Of a DNA stretch of 64,000 bases, positions 9,480 through 18,776 are shown in pieces (the first letter of the stretch is position 1; every line of letters begins with the position of its first letter). The translations under genes were made by a program, and so were the position numbers. The notes beneath the pieces were generated by a model. That model was not told where the DNA came from. It saw nothing but the letters and a program-made list of their open reading frames with translations, and ran no database searches. Source of the DNA: Chloroflexi bacterium AL-N1 (GTDB taxonomy: Bacteria; Chloroflexota; Chloroflexia; Chloroflexales; Roseiflexaceae); NCBI GenBank assembly GCA_013122435.1, contig WYDT01000034.1, forward strand, positions 1 to 64,000, in the 5' to 3' direction.

Positions 9480-10796
9480 ATGCAACAACCACCATTAACT
9501 TCTGTCAAACTCAGCGACGACAACGAACCGCTCATTAGTCAGACACCGTTGCCGCCGCGGCCAAAGAGTATTAACGAAACGGGTCTTACGCTCGCATACA
9601 TCTCAGATCTGGTCCTGCGTGGACTGTACATTGTCGGCGAGATGACCGGGCAGGACCTGGTCAATCTGATACATCTTCCATATGAACATGTGATTGACGA
9701 GGCCATTTCATACTTGCGCCGTGAGCAAATGTGTGAAATCAAAGGTACCGGCGGCCTTGGCGAAAAGTCATACCGCTATCAGGCAACGAAAAAAGGTCTT
9801 GAGCGGGCCAAAGAAATTGGGGAGCGCTCACAGTACCTGGGACCGGCACCAGTTCCTCTCACCGCGTACGAAAAAGCGATGAAAGACCAGACAACACAAG
9901 GCCTGATCGTCAACGAGACCGTGATTCGTCAGGGGTTTGCTCATCTGATTATTGACGACAATCTGCTCCAACAGTTAGGCCCGGCCATCAACTCAGGTCG
10001 TTCCATCTTCCTGTTTGGACACCCTGGCAATGGCAAAACCAGTATCGCCGAAGCTGTAGCACGGATGATATCTGACACCATTATCATTCCCCATGCGGTC
10101 ATCATCGATGGACAGGTGATTCGTGTCTTTGATCCGATTCATCATGAACGGGTTGAACCACCAGCCAATCTCAGCTACACCCCAGATCAGCGCTGGGTTA
10201 TCTCCAAACGCCCAGTCGTTATTGCTGGTGGTGAGCTCAACATGGACTCCCTCGATCTGGTATACGAAGAGAATAGTAAGTTTTATGAAGCGCCACTCCA
10301 GATGAAAGCCAATGGTGGCCTCTTCCTCATCGACGACTTTGGGCGTCAGCAGATGCGCCCCCGCGATCTGCTCAACCGCTGGATCGTGCCGCTTGAGAAA
10401 AAGGTTGATTATCTGACATTGCATACCGGGAAAAAGATTGAGGTGCCATTCGATCAGTTGATTATCTTCTCAACGAACATCGAGCCGAAACAGTTGGTAG
10501 ATGAAGCGTTCCTGCGACGTATTCGCTACAAGATCGAAGTACAAAATCCAAACCCGCAACAATATCGCGAGATTCTTCGACGTGTCTGTCAGGCCAAAGA
10601 AGTTCCCTACAGCGACGAAGGACTACGCTATTTGTTTGAACAAGAGTATGCCAAAAGAAAACTAGAGCTACGGGCCTGTCATCCGCGGGACTTGATGGAC
10701 CAGTTGATCGACATCGCACGCTTTACACGGACACAGCCCAGTATGTCGCGTGAGTTGTTATCTGCTGCCTGTCGCTCTTACTTCGTTGAACTGTAA
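9480..10796 (+). CDS. AAA-family ATPase with N-terminal winged-helix-like region
   Basis: 438-residue soluble P-loop ATPase. Residues about 30-110 (LTLAYISDLVLRGLYIVGEM...) resemble a winged-helix or helical adaptor region. The AAA core has Walker A GHPGNGKTS near 180, Walker B GGLFLIDDFGRQQ near 280 and a sensor-1-like IIFSTNIEP near 330. An arginine-finger candidate follows in EAFLRRIRYK, then a helical lid. I associate this layout with a conserved ATPase of Chloroflexi whose partner is unknown. The start is supported by AGGAG 9 bases upstream. No substrate or partner gene is obvious nearby. Confidence 0.75.
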   Translation: MQQPPLTSVKLSDDNEPLISQTPLPPRPKSINETGLTLAYISDLVLRGLYIVGEMTGQDLVNLIHLPYEHVIDEAISYLRREQMCEIKGTGGLGEKSYRYQATKKGLERAKEIGERSQYLGPAPVPLTAYEKAMKDQTTQGLIVNETVIRQGFAHLIIDDNLLQQLGPAINSGRSIFLFGHPGNGKTSIAEAVARMISDTIIIPHAVIIDGQVIRVFDPIHHERVEPPANLSYTPDQRWVISKRPVVIAGGELNMDSLDLVYEENSKFYEAPLQMKANGGLFLIDDFGRQQMRPRDLLNRWIVPLEKKVDYLTLHTGKKIEVPFDQLIIFSTNIEPKQLVDEAFLRRIRYKIEVQNPNPQQYREILRRVCQAKEVPYSDEGLRYLFEQEYAKRKLELRACHPRDLMDQLIDIARFTRTQPSMSRELLSAACRSYFVEL

Positions 10797-10873
10797 ATAG
10801 ATCGTCAGCGCCTTTGCGATAGTGTATAATCGAGTGACGTAATGTTACCAACGAAACGCGAGCAATCTACCAT

Positions 10874-11533
10874 ATGACGAAACAACAGTTTCGTGCCGTT
10901 CTATGGGATATGGATGGCACACTGCTTGACTCGGCTGAGTATCACTGGATAGCGTGGCGCGATGCGCTGGCCGCCGAGGGACATCCCATCACATACGATC
11001 AATTCCAGGCATCATTTGGACAGCGTAACGACACTATTCTCCGCGGCCACTATGGACCAGATCTAGCGGATGACGAGATAAGGCGTATCGGTGATCTCAA
11101 AGAAGAGCAGTACCGCGAAATGGTTCGAACACGTGGCGTCGCATTATTGCCGGGCGTCGAAAAGTGGTTGATCCAACTGCACAAGGCTGGTTGGCGGCAA
11201 GCCATCGCTACCGCTGCGCCCAAGAAGAACGCTACAACTATTGTTAAAGCTCTCAATATTGAACCATACATTGACGCGCTCACATCAGCCGAAGATGTAC
11301 AGCATGGAAAACCCGATCCACAGGTGTTTCTGATGGCTGCTGAACGTGTAGGCGTGCCTCCATCACGCTGCATCGTCGTCGAGGATGCACCAGCCGGACT
11401 GGAGGGCGCACGGCGTGCCGGTATGCGCACCATCGGTGTGCGTTCATCACATACAGATTTACAGGCTGACATTGTTGTCGACACACTTGAGGAACTGGAT
11501 GAAGAAGCATTTGATCAGTTGCATCCTCGCTAG
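10874..11533 (+). CDS. HAD-superfamily phosphatase (beta-phosphoglucomutase-like)
   Basis: 219-residue haloacid dehalogenase family hydrolase with an alpha-helical cap. The nucleophile motif DMDGT is at 11-15 (WDMDGTLLDS), motif II near 115 (IATAAPKKN), the conserved lysine in GKPDPQVFL near 150, and the metal-binding acidic motif VVEDAPAG near 170. These fit the subfamily of beta-phosphoglucomutase and small phosphoester phosphatases. A TATAAT box at 10825-10830 lies 43 bases before the start, but its -35 is poor. The substrate is unknown. The aat gene begins 54 bases after its stop. Confidence 0.88.
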   Translation: MTKQQFRAVLWDMDGTLLDSAEYHWIAWRDALAAEGHPITYDQFQASFGQRNDTILRGHYGPDLADDEIRRIGDLKEEQYREMVRTRGVALLPGVEKWLIQLHKAGWRQAIATAAPKKNATTIVKALNIEPYIDALTSAEDVQHGKPDPQVFLMAAERVGVPPSRCIVVEDAPAGLEGARRAGMRTIGVRSSHTDLQADIVVDTLEELDEEAFDQLHPR

Positions 11534-11587
11534 TCAACACTATCAACAACATGTCTCTCCACCTGTCAGGGAACAAGAGCACGCCCA

Positions 11588-12172
11588 GTGAGATTAACAC
11601 CACAATTGTTGCTTTCTGCCTATTGTCAGGGAGTCTTCCCCATGGCACACGATGATGGGAATATCTATTGGTATGATCCAGACCCACGTGCCATCATTCC
11701 CCTCGACGGCTTTCACGTTCCTCGTCGCCTGGCCCGCACCGTACGAACTGGCGGCTTTGATGTGCGTCTCAACTACAACTTTCGCGCGGTGATGGAAGCA
11801 TGTGCTGAACCAGCCGCTGATCGTGATGGTACGTGGATCTCCCCTGAAATGATTGATATATACACATTGCTGCATCAGTTAGGCTTTGCTCATAGTGTCG
11901 AAACCTGGTACGAGGATAAGCTGGTGGGTGGACTCTACGGTGTCGCTATTCGTGGACTGTTCGCCGGTGAGAGTATGTTTAGCCATATGACTGATGCCAG
12001 TAAAGTTGCGCTGGTCCATCTCATCGAGCAATTACGTCAAGGTGGCTTTGTCTTGCTCGACACACAATTCCTGACCGAGCATCTCGTCCGCTTTGGTGCC
12101 ATTGAAATCCCACAAACCGAATACAAAGAACGTTTGGCGCAGGCACTTAAAGTTGAAACCTCTTTCAGATAA
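11588..12172 (+). CDS. aat: Leucyl/phenylalanyl-tRNA-protein transferase
   Basis: 194 residues. It transfers Leu or Phe from aminoacyl-tRNA to N-terminal Arg or Lys of proteins, making N-degrons for ClpS/ClpAP. The family signatures are complete: LLLSAYCQGVFPMA, IYWYDPDPRAIIPLDGFHVP, WISPEMIDIYTLLHQLGFAHSVE split over about 80-105, LVGGLYGVAIRGLFAGESMF and LLDTQFLTEHLVRFGAIEIP (last motif near 160-180). It starts at GTG 11588. The ribosome site is weak (AGGGAAC about 17 bases upstream). The gap 12173-12462 after it is A+T-rich and shows no gene. Confidence 0.92.
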   Translation: MRLTPQLLLSAYCQGVFPMAHDDGNIYWYDPDPRAIIPLDGFHVPRRLARTVRTGGFDVRLNYNFRAVMEACAEPAADRDGTWISPEMIDIYTLLHQLGFAHSVETWYEDKLVGGLYGVAIRGLFAGESMFSHMTDASKVALVHLIEQLRQGGFVLLDTQFLTEHLVRFGAIEIPQTEYKERLAQALKVETSFR

Positions 12173-12462
12173 GACCAGATGTCGCTACAACTGTGTCTAT
12201 CTTGCGGCTTTGGCACCCCAATATCTGAGAACCTGATCTGGTTGCCATCTTACTTGAACACATCCACAGTATGAAAACTCAAAGATAGCGGCACTCTGGA
12301 CACGGTAATCAAAATGGCACCGCTTTTGGCACATCGTAACAGTACATGATATAGCCATGCCTTGCTACACTTGAATATTTCCTGACATCTATACTCTTGA
12401 TTTTTATAAAAAAAGATTAAAATTAATATTAATTAATTTTTATGTTAAAGGAGAACTGTTCA

Positions 12463-14556
12463 ATGCGATCACGACTCTTGCATTTCTGGTTTGTGTTTTG
12501 TGTTCTGGCTATTGTCAGTAGCCTGAGTTTGACGCAGGCACAACATACTAAAGCACTTGTGTACGAAGATTTTGAAGCTGGTGTTGATCAGTGGGATGTA
12601 TATCCCGGTGGTAGTGGAACAGGAGAAGCAAGCACCAGTGCCGGAAAGATCGGTAACACAGCACTTCAAATCAATTACACATTTCCGGATAGCACCGCTT
12701 ACCTTGATGCTACCCATTGGAACTGGGAGGGTGAAGATTGGAGCAATGAGAGGCAATTACAATTCTGGATGTATGGTACAGACTCAGGTCATACCCATTC
12801 CGTCCAAATTCACGACAATGGAAATGAGTTGTTTGACGTGACCTTTGTTGATGACTTTGAAGGATGGCAGCAACAGAGTTTTTTTTGGAAGAACTTCACC
12901 CGTAGTTCGTGGCAACCAGATAACGCACCAAATGATGGACTGTCTCTTACTGAAGTTATAGGGCTTACTTTTCGCATACGCGCTCATGGTGAATCGACTG
13001 GCTCTTATAAGCTGGATCACATTGAACTTAGCGGGACAAATACTCCTATACCAACACCGACGCCCAAACCAAATGACCCACCAACTGATGATGAATGGAC
13101 ATTAGTGTGGAGTGATGAATTTGATGGCACATCAATAGATACAAGTAAGTGGAATGTGCTTGATACCCCTGGAATGATTAACAACGAACTTCACTATATT
13201 GCCCCAGACGATGTATATATAGAAGACGGAAATCTAGTTATTCGTAGCCAAGAGCGCGACTACGGTGGACGTTCATATACTTCCGGTAAAGTTACCACTG
13301 GTAGCGGCAAATATGATTTCACCTATGGTCGGGTTGAAATTCGTTCAAAACAACCAGCTGGCAAAGGGCTGCACGCTGCCCACTGGTTACTACAACATGA
13401 ATGTGCTGGATTTGACCCATGTATAACCTGGCCACCTGAGTTTGACATTCTGGAAGTATTGGGTGATCAAACCACAACGGTTCATCAGAACGTTCACTAC
13501 GGCACTTGTTATCGCTGTCGCTGGCCTGACAATGCTAGCTCACCGAAATCAACCACTGTCTCTGATACATCGCAAAATTACCACACGTATGCTATCGAAT
13601 GGGAGCCAGATGAAGTACGTTGGTATATTGATGATGTGCAAACCCATACGTGGAATGGTCCGAACATTTCTGACGAACCAATGCAGATCATCTTGGATAC
13701 CGCCATTGGTGGCGATTGGCCAGGTGCCCCAGACGATAGTAACGTATTTCCGGCCTATCACTACATTGATTATGTGCGGGTGTGGCAGCGTAACGGCGAC
13801 ACACCTGACCCCCAACCGACTCCAGAACCTACTCCAACACCTGCACCCGATCCGGGTAATCCTCAACCAATAGGCCCTGACGGCGAGTGGACCCTCACCT
13901 TTGAGGATGAGTTTGACACCCTTGACACAGATGTCTGGCATACCATGTGGGGCTTGCCAGGTGCCTACTGGGATCATGTGCAGTGGTCAGACGAAATCAT
14001 GAAGCACGATAATGTCTGGGCGGAAGACGGCAATCTGGTGGTACGCCACCAGGTCCGTGATGGCGAGATCACCTCAGGGGTTGTCACGACCCGTGAGCGC
14101 TTCAGTCAGCGTCATGGCTACTTCGAGGCGCGTATGCAGATGTGTCAAGCGCAAGGTGTCCTGAATGCCTTCTGGATGCAACGTTCACCCGACTTCTGGC
14201 CCCCAGAGATTGATGTAGTGGAAATGCTTGGTAAGGAGATCACCCATCCACATACAACTATTCACTACGGCTATCCTGAACATCAAGCTGCCGGATTTAA
14301 CAAAGATACCGGAATTAATTATGCCGATGGCTTTCATACATTCGGTGTTGAGTGGAATGCTAACGAACTAATCTGGTACATTGATGGTGAAGAATACTGG
14401 CGTGTTCATAATCCCGGTGGGAATTTCGATGCCCACGAGATGTATATGCAGTTCAACATGCACTCGGGCAACGGTTGGTCCGGGCAACCCGACATGAACG
14501 ATACCACGCCCTGCTATATGAAGGTTGACCATGTGCGAGTTTGGCAGCGCCCATAG
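12463..14556 (+). CDS. Secreted beta-glucanase with two GH16 domains and a carbohydrate-binding region
   Basis: 697 residues. The start is ATG 12463, set by AAAGGAG (12447-12453) 9 bases upstream; an in-frame ATG at 12442 precedes this ribosome site. It has a signal peptide, cleaved near LTQAQH. About 30-190 is a beta-rich, Trp-rich region like CBM11/CIA30-type carbohydrate-binding modules. A Pro/Thr linker follows, then GH16 domain 1 (about 215-450), a second Pro/Thr linker, and GH16 domain 2 (about 480-697). Both catalytic ExDxxE motifs are intact: PPEFDILEVLG in domain 1 and PPEIDVVEMLG in domain 2, the beta-bulge form of laminarinase-type GH16. It probably cuts beta-1,3 or mixed-linkage glucans outside the cell. 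Two active GH16 domains in one chain is uncommon. Confidence 0.9.
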   Translation: MRSRLLHFWFVFCVLAIVSSLSLTQAQHTKALVYEDFEAGVDQWDVYPGGSGTGEASTSAGKIGNTALQINYTFPDSTAYLDATHWNWEGEDWSNERQLQFWMYGTDSGHTHSVQIHDNGNELFDVTFVDDFEGWQQQSFFWKNFTRSSWQPDNAPNDGLSLTEVIGLTFRIRAHGESTGSYKLDHIELSGTNTPIPTPTPKPNDPPTDDEWTLVWSDEFDGTSIDTSKWNVLDTPGMINNELHYIAPDDVYIEDGNLVIRSQERDYGGRSYTSGKVTTGSGKYDFTYGRVEIRSKQPAGKGLHAAHWLLQHECAGFDPCITWPPEFDILEVLGDQTTTVHQNVHYGTCYRCRWPDNASSPKSTTVSDTSQNYHTYAIEWEPDEVRWYIDDVQTHTWNGPNISDEPMQIILDTAIGGDWPGAPDDSNVFPAYHYIDYVRVWQRNGDTPDPQPTPEPTPTPAPDPGNPQPIGPDGEWTLTFEDEFDTLDTDVWHTMWGLPGAYWDHVQWSDEIMKHDNVWAEDGNLVVRHQVRDGEITSGVVTTRERFSQRHGYFEARMQMCQAQGVLNAFWMQRSPDFWPPEIDVVEMLGKEITHPHTTIHYGYPEHQAAGFNKDTGINYADGFHTFGVEWNANELIWYIDGEEYWRVHNPGGNFDAHEMYMQFNMHSGNGWSGQPDMNDTTPCYMKVDHVRVWQRP

Positions 14557-14621
14557 GTCGCAATCCTGGCAAACGGCTAGCGTAGCTACACTTGCTGTTT
14601 AAACACGAAATAGTATAGAAA

Positions 14622-14663
14622 AAATCACCACACTATGACAGAACCATTATGGTGTGGTGATTT
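14622..14663 (+). terminator. Terminator after the GH16 gene
   Basis: Perfect 12-bp inverted repeat AAATCACCACAC (14622-14633) / GTGTGGTGATTT (14652-14663). The stem ends in an A/T block so it can work in both directions. Confidence 0.65.
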
Positions 14664-14679
14664 CTTCTAAAGCTACGTA

Positions 14680-15042
14680 TTGTCAGCCATATCACAACCT
14701 TCCGCCAATGCTTCAGACTTATCAACCACACTCACACCATCATTTCAAGAAACCATCACCCAGCATGCAGATGTGCCATTGTATCAGATCGAAACCCAAC
14801 TTAATCCTGAAACGCTTACTATTACCGGAAATCAAACAATTATCTTGACCAATACGGAAGAAGTATCGCTTGACAAAATCTATGTGCACCTGTATGCCAA
14901 TGCGGCACACTTCAATGAAGGGTCTATCGCCATCGATGATGTGCAAGTTGATGGGCAGGTGGTGGACAGCCAGCTTGAACGTGACGAAATAGACCTCAAT
15001 ATTCCACATCGTGATGTGGTTCTTAGTTGTTGTAAGAACTAA
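14680..15042 (+). pseudogene. N-terminal fragment of an M1-type metallopeptidase
   Basis: A TTG-initiated frame of 120 codons. Residues about 25-90 (PLYQIETQLNPETLTITG, then TNTEEVSLDKIYVHLYANA) match the first beta-saddle domain of M1-family aminopeptidases, the part before the zinc site. No signal peptide or HExxH is present, and after DLNIPH near 15010 the sequence stops matching and ends at a stop codon. It is therefore a 5' remnant. A C-terminal coding remnant in the same direction at 16622-16765 could be the other end of this gene. It overlaps the 3' end of the minus-strand gene at 15023. Confidence 0.5.
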
Positions 15043-15437
15043 ATGAACTGACTTTACGTGTTGCTTGGATATCCATGAACAAGAGAGATAGTGAAGGAAA
15101 AACAAGTAAAACAGATACAGCAACAAGTCCAAGAACGAGACTTCCAACCTCAAGGATAGATTCACTTATATTGAAATAGATAACAAATGAAATCGCTATA
15201 AATGCAAACAAAGAGGAGAGTATGCTAAAGAATCTCTGTTGAAGTGGTGCAAGCCCAAGACAGAGGCCCACAGCAAGGTGAACGAGAAGCGCAATATCAG
15301 GTAACCTATGTCGTATACTGTGTGAACCTCCTATAAGGCTTAAATCACCATATAATCCATTACTGAACAAGATGCCGCCGTAAAACAAAACAAGAATGAA
15401 ACCATAACCGGATACTAATAGAGATTTTTTTGAACAT
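15023..15437 (-). pseudogene. Small polytopic membrane protein, frameshifted in a T7/A7 run
   Basis: The open frame from about 15430 to 15023 encodes a very hydrophobic protein with three to four membrane segments (ALLVHLAVGLCLGLA, LFAFIAISFVIYF, LVLGLVAVSVLLVF) and a polar tail. Read with one A fewer in the seven-A run (15431-15425), it gains a natural start at ATG 15437: MFKKSLLVSGYGFILVLF. As written, that ATG runs into a stop after 25 codons. A one-base slip, sequencing error or phase-variable tract would explain this. The family is not recognised. It sits inside the disrupted peptidase locus. Confidence 0.45.
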
Positions 15438-15564
15438 TAAGATGTTGCATGTGAACCTCGACTTAATCTATATTCGCTTGTACTCAAGAATGCTAACCTG
15501 CTATTCTAAAGCAGGTTAGCACTTTTACATAAGATAACAATTCAAATAGTATAGACATGTAATA

Positions 15565-16203
15565 CTATGTTAAAGAATCATCTGGCCAAGAATCTTCTGC
15601 GCTATTGCCATCACAAGGATTTACCCATTTAGGACAGTGTCCTAAAGCACTACAAGCAAATGCGTTATAACATATCTCCGCGTTGTCAGCATCAGAAAAA
15701 GTGGCTATCGCACTATTTGGAATCTTGTATGCATTACAGTTTCCCCAAGAAGTTCTATAAATAGCATCGATATTTTGTTGTGGAGGAGATGCCCACACAA
15801 GAGCACCGCCATTCTCTGGTAATACAGAGTATTTTGCTCCTGCTTGACCGGGATCGGTAAAATTCCAATTTACTTTACCGGGACCAGTTATAGGTCGTAT
15901 ACATAAACGAAACCATTGAGGAATTACTGTACTCGTTGATAATTGGACGCTAATACCTAATACTTTTGCTTTCTCACTTTCTTCTTCGGCAATTAGATCA
16001 ACTAATTCGTCTTCTGACAATGATTGTTCGTAGAATACTTCCTCGTACTTCGTTACCAATTCAGCCAGTTCTGGATCCTTTTGCATTTCGTTTTGTAGCT
16101 CTTCACAAACAAAATCGACAGTGTCATCAGCAACATCGGGCTCCGCTGCGACAGTTGGCAAATGCATTACTGCCATTACAGGAACAACTAGTACTGCTAC
16201 CAT
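15565..16203 (-). CDS. Exported cysteine-containing protein of unknown function
   Basis: 212 residues with a hydrophobic N-terminus (VAVLVVPVMAVMHLP) and a cleavage-like AAEP, so probably secreted. Residues 25-85 are acidic and helical (VTKYEEVFYEQSLSEDELVD). The C-terminal 110 residues are beta-rich with seven cysteines (RLCIRP, WGNCNAY, AEICYNAFACSALGHCPKW, NPCDG), probably disulfide-linked. The ATG at 16203 lacks the usual basic N-region. The frame stays open upstream for about 18 codons (RVLLTLRSKTVCL), which would supply one, but no standard start codon is found there. No family recognised. It lies in the inserted segment between the two peptidase remnants. Confidence 0.6.
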   Translation of the reverse strand: MVAVLVVPVMAVMHLPTVAAEPDVADDTVDFVCEELQNEMQKDPELAELVTKYEEVFYEQSLSEDELVDLIAEEESEKAKVLGISVQLSTSTVIPQWFRLCIRPITGPGKVNWNFTDPGQAGAKYSVLPENGGALVWASPPQQNIDAIYRTSWGNCNAYKIPNSAIATFSDADNAEICYNAFACSALGHCPKWVNPCDGNSAEDSWPDDSLT

Positions 16204-16398
16204 TAAACAAACCGTCTTAGACCTTAGCGTGAGTAGTACCCTGCTAAATTTATTGATACTTTACCTGACAGTATCCAAAACTTATATAACTTATACTTCT
16301 TTAAAGCACCAATTATTTCGTTCAGATTATATGAGACAAACATCTCAAACATATAACATATATGTAAACAATGATGAAACCAACAATTAAATAATAAG

Positions 16399-16603
16399 TT
16401 AACGTCAGTTCGGGTTAAGCCATTTTAGTAGGTAGCTCTGTAACCTATTGTAATAATGGTTTCTTGGGTCGATGGCAATAGGTAATGCCCCCCACCAGAT
16501 TGACCAGAAAATGAATGGGACTGCGATAAGGGTATGGAAGCGATTACACCGCTTGGTCCCATTTGAAAAGCAATACGTGTTTAGCACCCAAAACTGACGT
16601 TAA
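16399..16603. mobile_element. MITE-like 205-bp element with terminal inverted repeats
   Basis: Ends are TTAACGTCAGTT (16399-16410) and its exact inverse AACTGACGTTAA (16592-16603), each followed inward by a GGGT-type motif (GGGT at 16412, ACCC at 16586). The interior has only a 60-codon frame on the minus strand with no recognisable transposase domain, so this is a non-autonomous relic. No clear target duplication was found. It lies in the scar between the two M1-like remnants. Confidence 0.5.
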
Positions 16604-16621
16604 GTTTAGATAAAAACATAG

Positions 16622-16765
16622 GAAACTTTCTATACCAAATGGATCGAAGGTGATGCTATCACACCTGATGACCTACCAAACAGCACATTTGGGACAGGCC
16701 TCTTCGATGGACTCGATGCACTTGAACAATTACTCCCAGCACCCGCAGTTGATGAACCACGCTAA
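16622..16765 (+). pseudogene. C-terminal coding remnant, possibly of the same peptidase
   Basis: A 47-codon frame that begins directly after a stop (16619-16621) and ends with TAA at 16763-16765, reading ETFYTKWIEGDAITPDDL and then an acidic, proline-containing tail. It has no start codon and reads like the helical end of an exported enzyme. Direction and spacing allow it to be the 3' end of the gene whose 5' end is at 14680, but sequence alone does not prove that. The following 16766-16974 shows no gene. Confidence 0.3.
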
Positions 16766-16974
16766 CAAAGTGTATCTCTCAAACAACAATCTGTTCAGAA
16801 TCGTCTGCGTTGTTTGATGGCGAAATATTCATCAATAAACCAAACAGAATTTACGTAACACTCATTCGTGCCTGATATTCTGTATTGTGCACCAGATTGC
16901 TACATACATTCACACTGTCACACTGCATAATCACGTGCTACAACAAAATAAACTGACGGTTTCAGGAGGAACGC

Positions 16975-18705
16975 ATGACTGAGGAACACACGCCCCAGCA
17001 AAATGAACAACGTACTGCCTCAAGCAATAAAGGCAGCGGTATCAAACTTGTCGCGCCAGCACGCGCCAGTGAGCGAGCTGGTGAAATAAAATTTGTTGAT
17101 ATGCCACGCGAACGCAGCGACCGCCTTGATGTTTTGGTGCTCAATCCACCATCTCCCGACGGCGATCTCTTCCTGCGCGATATTGCTCGTGTCGGACGAC
17201 GCACCCGTGATGGTATCATCTGGCCTCAGACAGCACTCGCCCAGATTGGTGCTGTTGTCCAGGAGGCTGGCTACACCGTCGATGTCATCGACGCCATTGG
17301 CCTTGGCATGACATGGGAGCAGTTTGAAAGCTACATGCTCAAACACAAACCACGCTACATGATTATCCACGCTACTGCTCCAACGCTGACCAACGACATG
17401 CGAACAACGTTTGTCGGGAAATCAGTAGGTACTATCAGCATGGCGATTGGCACCCACGTCACCCCGATGAGCCGTGAGACGCTGGAGAGCTATCCCTCAC
17501 TCGATGTGGTGATCCGTGGTGAGCCTGAGCTATCCATTCTCGATGTCATTAAAACGATTGATCGTAAAGTGGAAGCAGATCAGGCGCTCGATACCGTCTC
17601 TGTTGGCAACCCCGATTTGACAGCACCGTGGCGAAAGCTGCCCTTCCCCGATGCCTCATACCTCACCACGCGTGGGCGTTTCCTGGGCATCAACCCGGCC
17701 CTGGTTTCCACCGCGCTTCGCGAAACCAAAGGTATTGCCTTCCGCGATATGCATGGTCAGGTACAGATCAATCCTGACAGACCGTTTATCGAGAATCTCG
17801 ACGATCTGCCGATTCCGCTGCACGACAAACTCCCCTGGCAGAAGTATAAAGTACCTATTATTGGTGGACCATATACCTTTGTGCTGACCAGTCGCGGCTG
17901 CCCTGCCGGATGTCGCTACTGCATCAAACACGTGACGTACCAATCCAGTGTGCGCCACCGTAGCCCTGATCATGTCCTCAAAGAGATGTATATGCTCAAA
18001 AAGATGGGCATGAACCACATCCACTTCGAGGCCGATCTCTTCACCGTCAAGCAAGACTTTGTTTACGATCTTTGCAACACCATCATCAAGGATGGCCTGC
18101 AACTACGCTGGAGTTGCAACAGCCGCGTTGACTTTGTCGACGAAGAGCAACTGCGTCTCATGAAAAAGGCTGGCTGCTTTATGATCGCCTGGGGTCTGGA
18201 GAGTGGCAGTGAACAGGTTTTGAAGCGCGCTCGCAAAGGGACGACCACCAAGCGTATTCATGAAACCATCTCAGCCAGTAATCGCGCCGGTATTATGAAC
18301 TGGGGCTACTTCATCATCGGGTTGCCTGGCGAAACCGTTGAGACCATCCGACAGACCATTGATATCTCAAAGAAGCTGCCACTTGACATTGCGTTGTTCC
18401 ATATCGCAACACCATATCCTGGCACACCGTTCTATTACGAAGCTGTCCAAAACGGCTGGATTCAGATGGACCGCTGGGAAGATTACGATATGTACAATCA
18501 CACCGTACTCAACTACCCCGACTTGAGCTCTGCTGACCTCGAATACTGGGCCAGACGCGCCGCACGTGAATGGAGCCTACGGCCAGGGCCAATCAAAACG
18601 TTCTTGAAAGGCGCCGCCAATCTCGACACACTTGGTCAACTCTGGCAAATTGGCACCAACCACATTCGCTGGATGGGCGGTAGTCTGACCAAAGTGCAGA
18701 CCTAG
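16975..18705 (+). CDS. B12-binding-domain radical SAM protein
   Basis: 576 residues. An N-terminal cobalamin-binding-like Rossmann region (VLNPPSPDGDLFLRDIARVG, then IGAVVQEAGYTVDVIDAIGL) is followed by a radical SAM core whose cluster motif is RGCPAGCRYC (CxxxCxxC) near residue 308. Also visible are FEADLFTV, WGLESGSEQVL and GLPGETVETI, all typical of the BchE/hopanoid-methylase-type superfamily. It would use SAM, a 4Fe-4S cluster and perhaps B12 for a methylation, cyclisation or rearrangement. Start ATG 16975 has AGGAGG 6 bases upstream. It heads a co-directional set of methyltransferase, glycosyltransferase and flippase genes, so a role in modifying a lipid carrier or glycan is plausible but inferred. 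Confidence 0.88.
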   Translation: MTEEHTPQQNEQRTASSNKGSGIKLVAPARASERAGEIKFVDMPRERSDRLDVLVLNPPSPDGDLFLRDIARVGRRTRDGIIWPQTALAQIGAVVQEAGYTVDVIDAIGLGMTWEQFESYMLKHKPRYMIIHATAPTLTNDMRTTFVGKSVGTISMAIGTHVTPMSRETLESYPSLDVVIRGEPELSILDVIKTIDRKVEADQALDTVSVGNPDLTAPWRKLPFPDASYLTTRGRFLGINPALVSTALRETKGIAFRDMHGQVQINPDRPFIENLDDLPIPLHDKLPWQKYKVPIIGGPYTFVLTSRGCPAGCRYCIKHVTYQSSVRHRSPDHVLKEMYMLKKMGMNHIHFEADLFTVKQDFVYDLCNTIIKDGLQLRWSCNSRVDFVDEEQLRLMKKAGCFMIAWGLESGSEQVLKRARKGTTTKRIHETISASNRAGIMNWGYFIIGLPGETVETIRQTIDISKKLPLDIALFHIATPYPGTPFYYEAVQNGWIQMDRWEDYDMYNHTVLNYPDLSSADLEYWARRAAREWSLRPGPIKTFLKGAANLDTLGQLWQIGTNHIRWMGGSLTKVQT

Positions 18706-18747
18706 TTCCACCTGATCAAATAATACTCCTTTCGTCTCTCCTAATAT

Positions 18748-18776
18748 CCCCCTTCTCACGTTGTTGTGAGAGGGGG
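18748..18776 (+). terminator. Stem-loop after the radical SAM gene
   Basis: CCCCCTTCTCAC (18748-18759) pairs with GTGAGAGGGGG (18766-18776) with one bulged base. No T-run follows, so it may be an attenuator or processing hairpin rather than a terminator. The remaining gap to 18993 shows no gene. Confidence 0.4.

Noticed and set aside
15966..16390. Plus-strand ORFs opposite the cysteine-rich exported protein
   Set aside because: No ribosome site and no protein-like pattern; the minus frame explains the region better.
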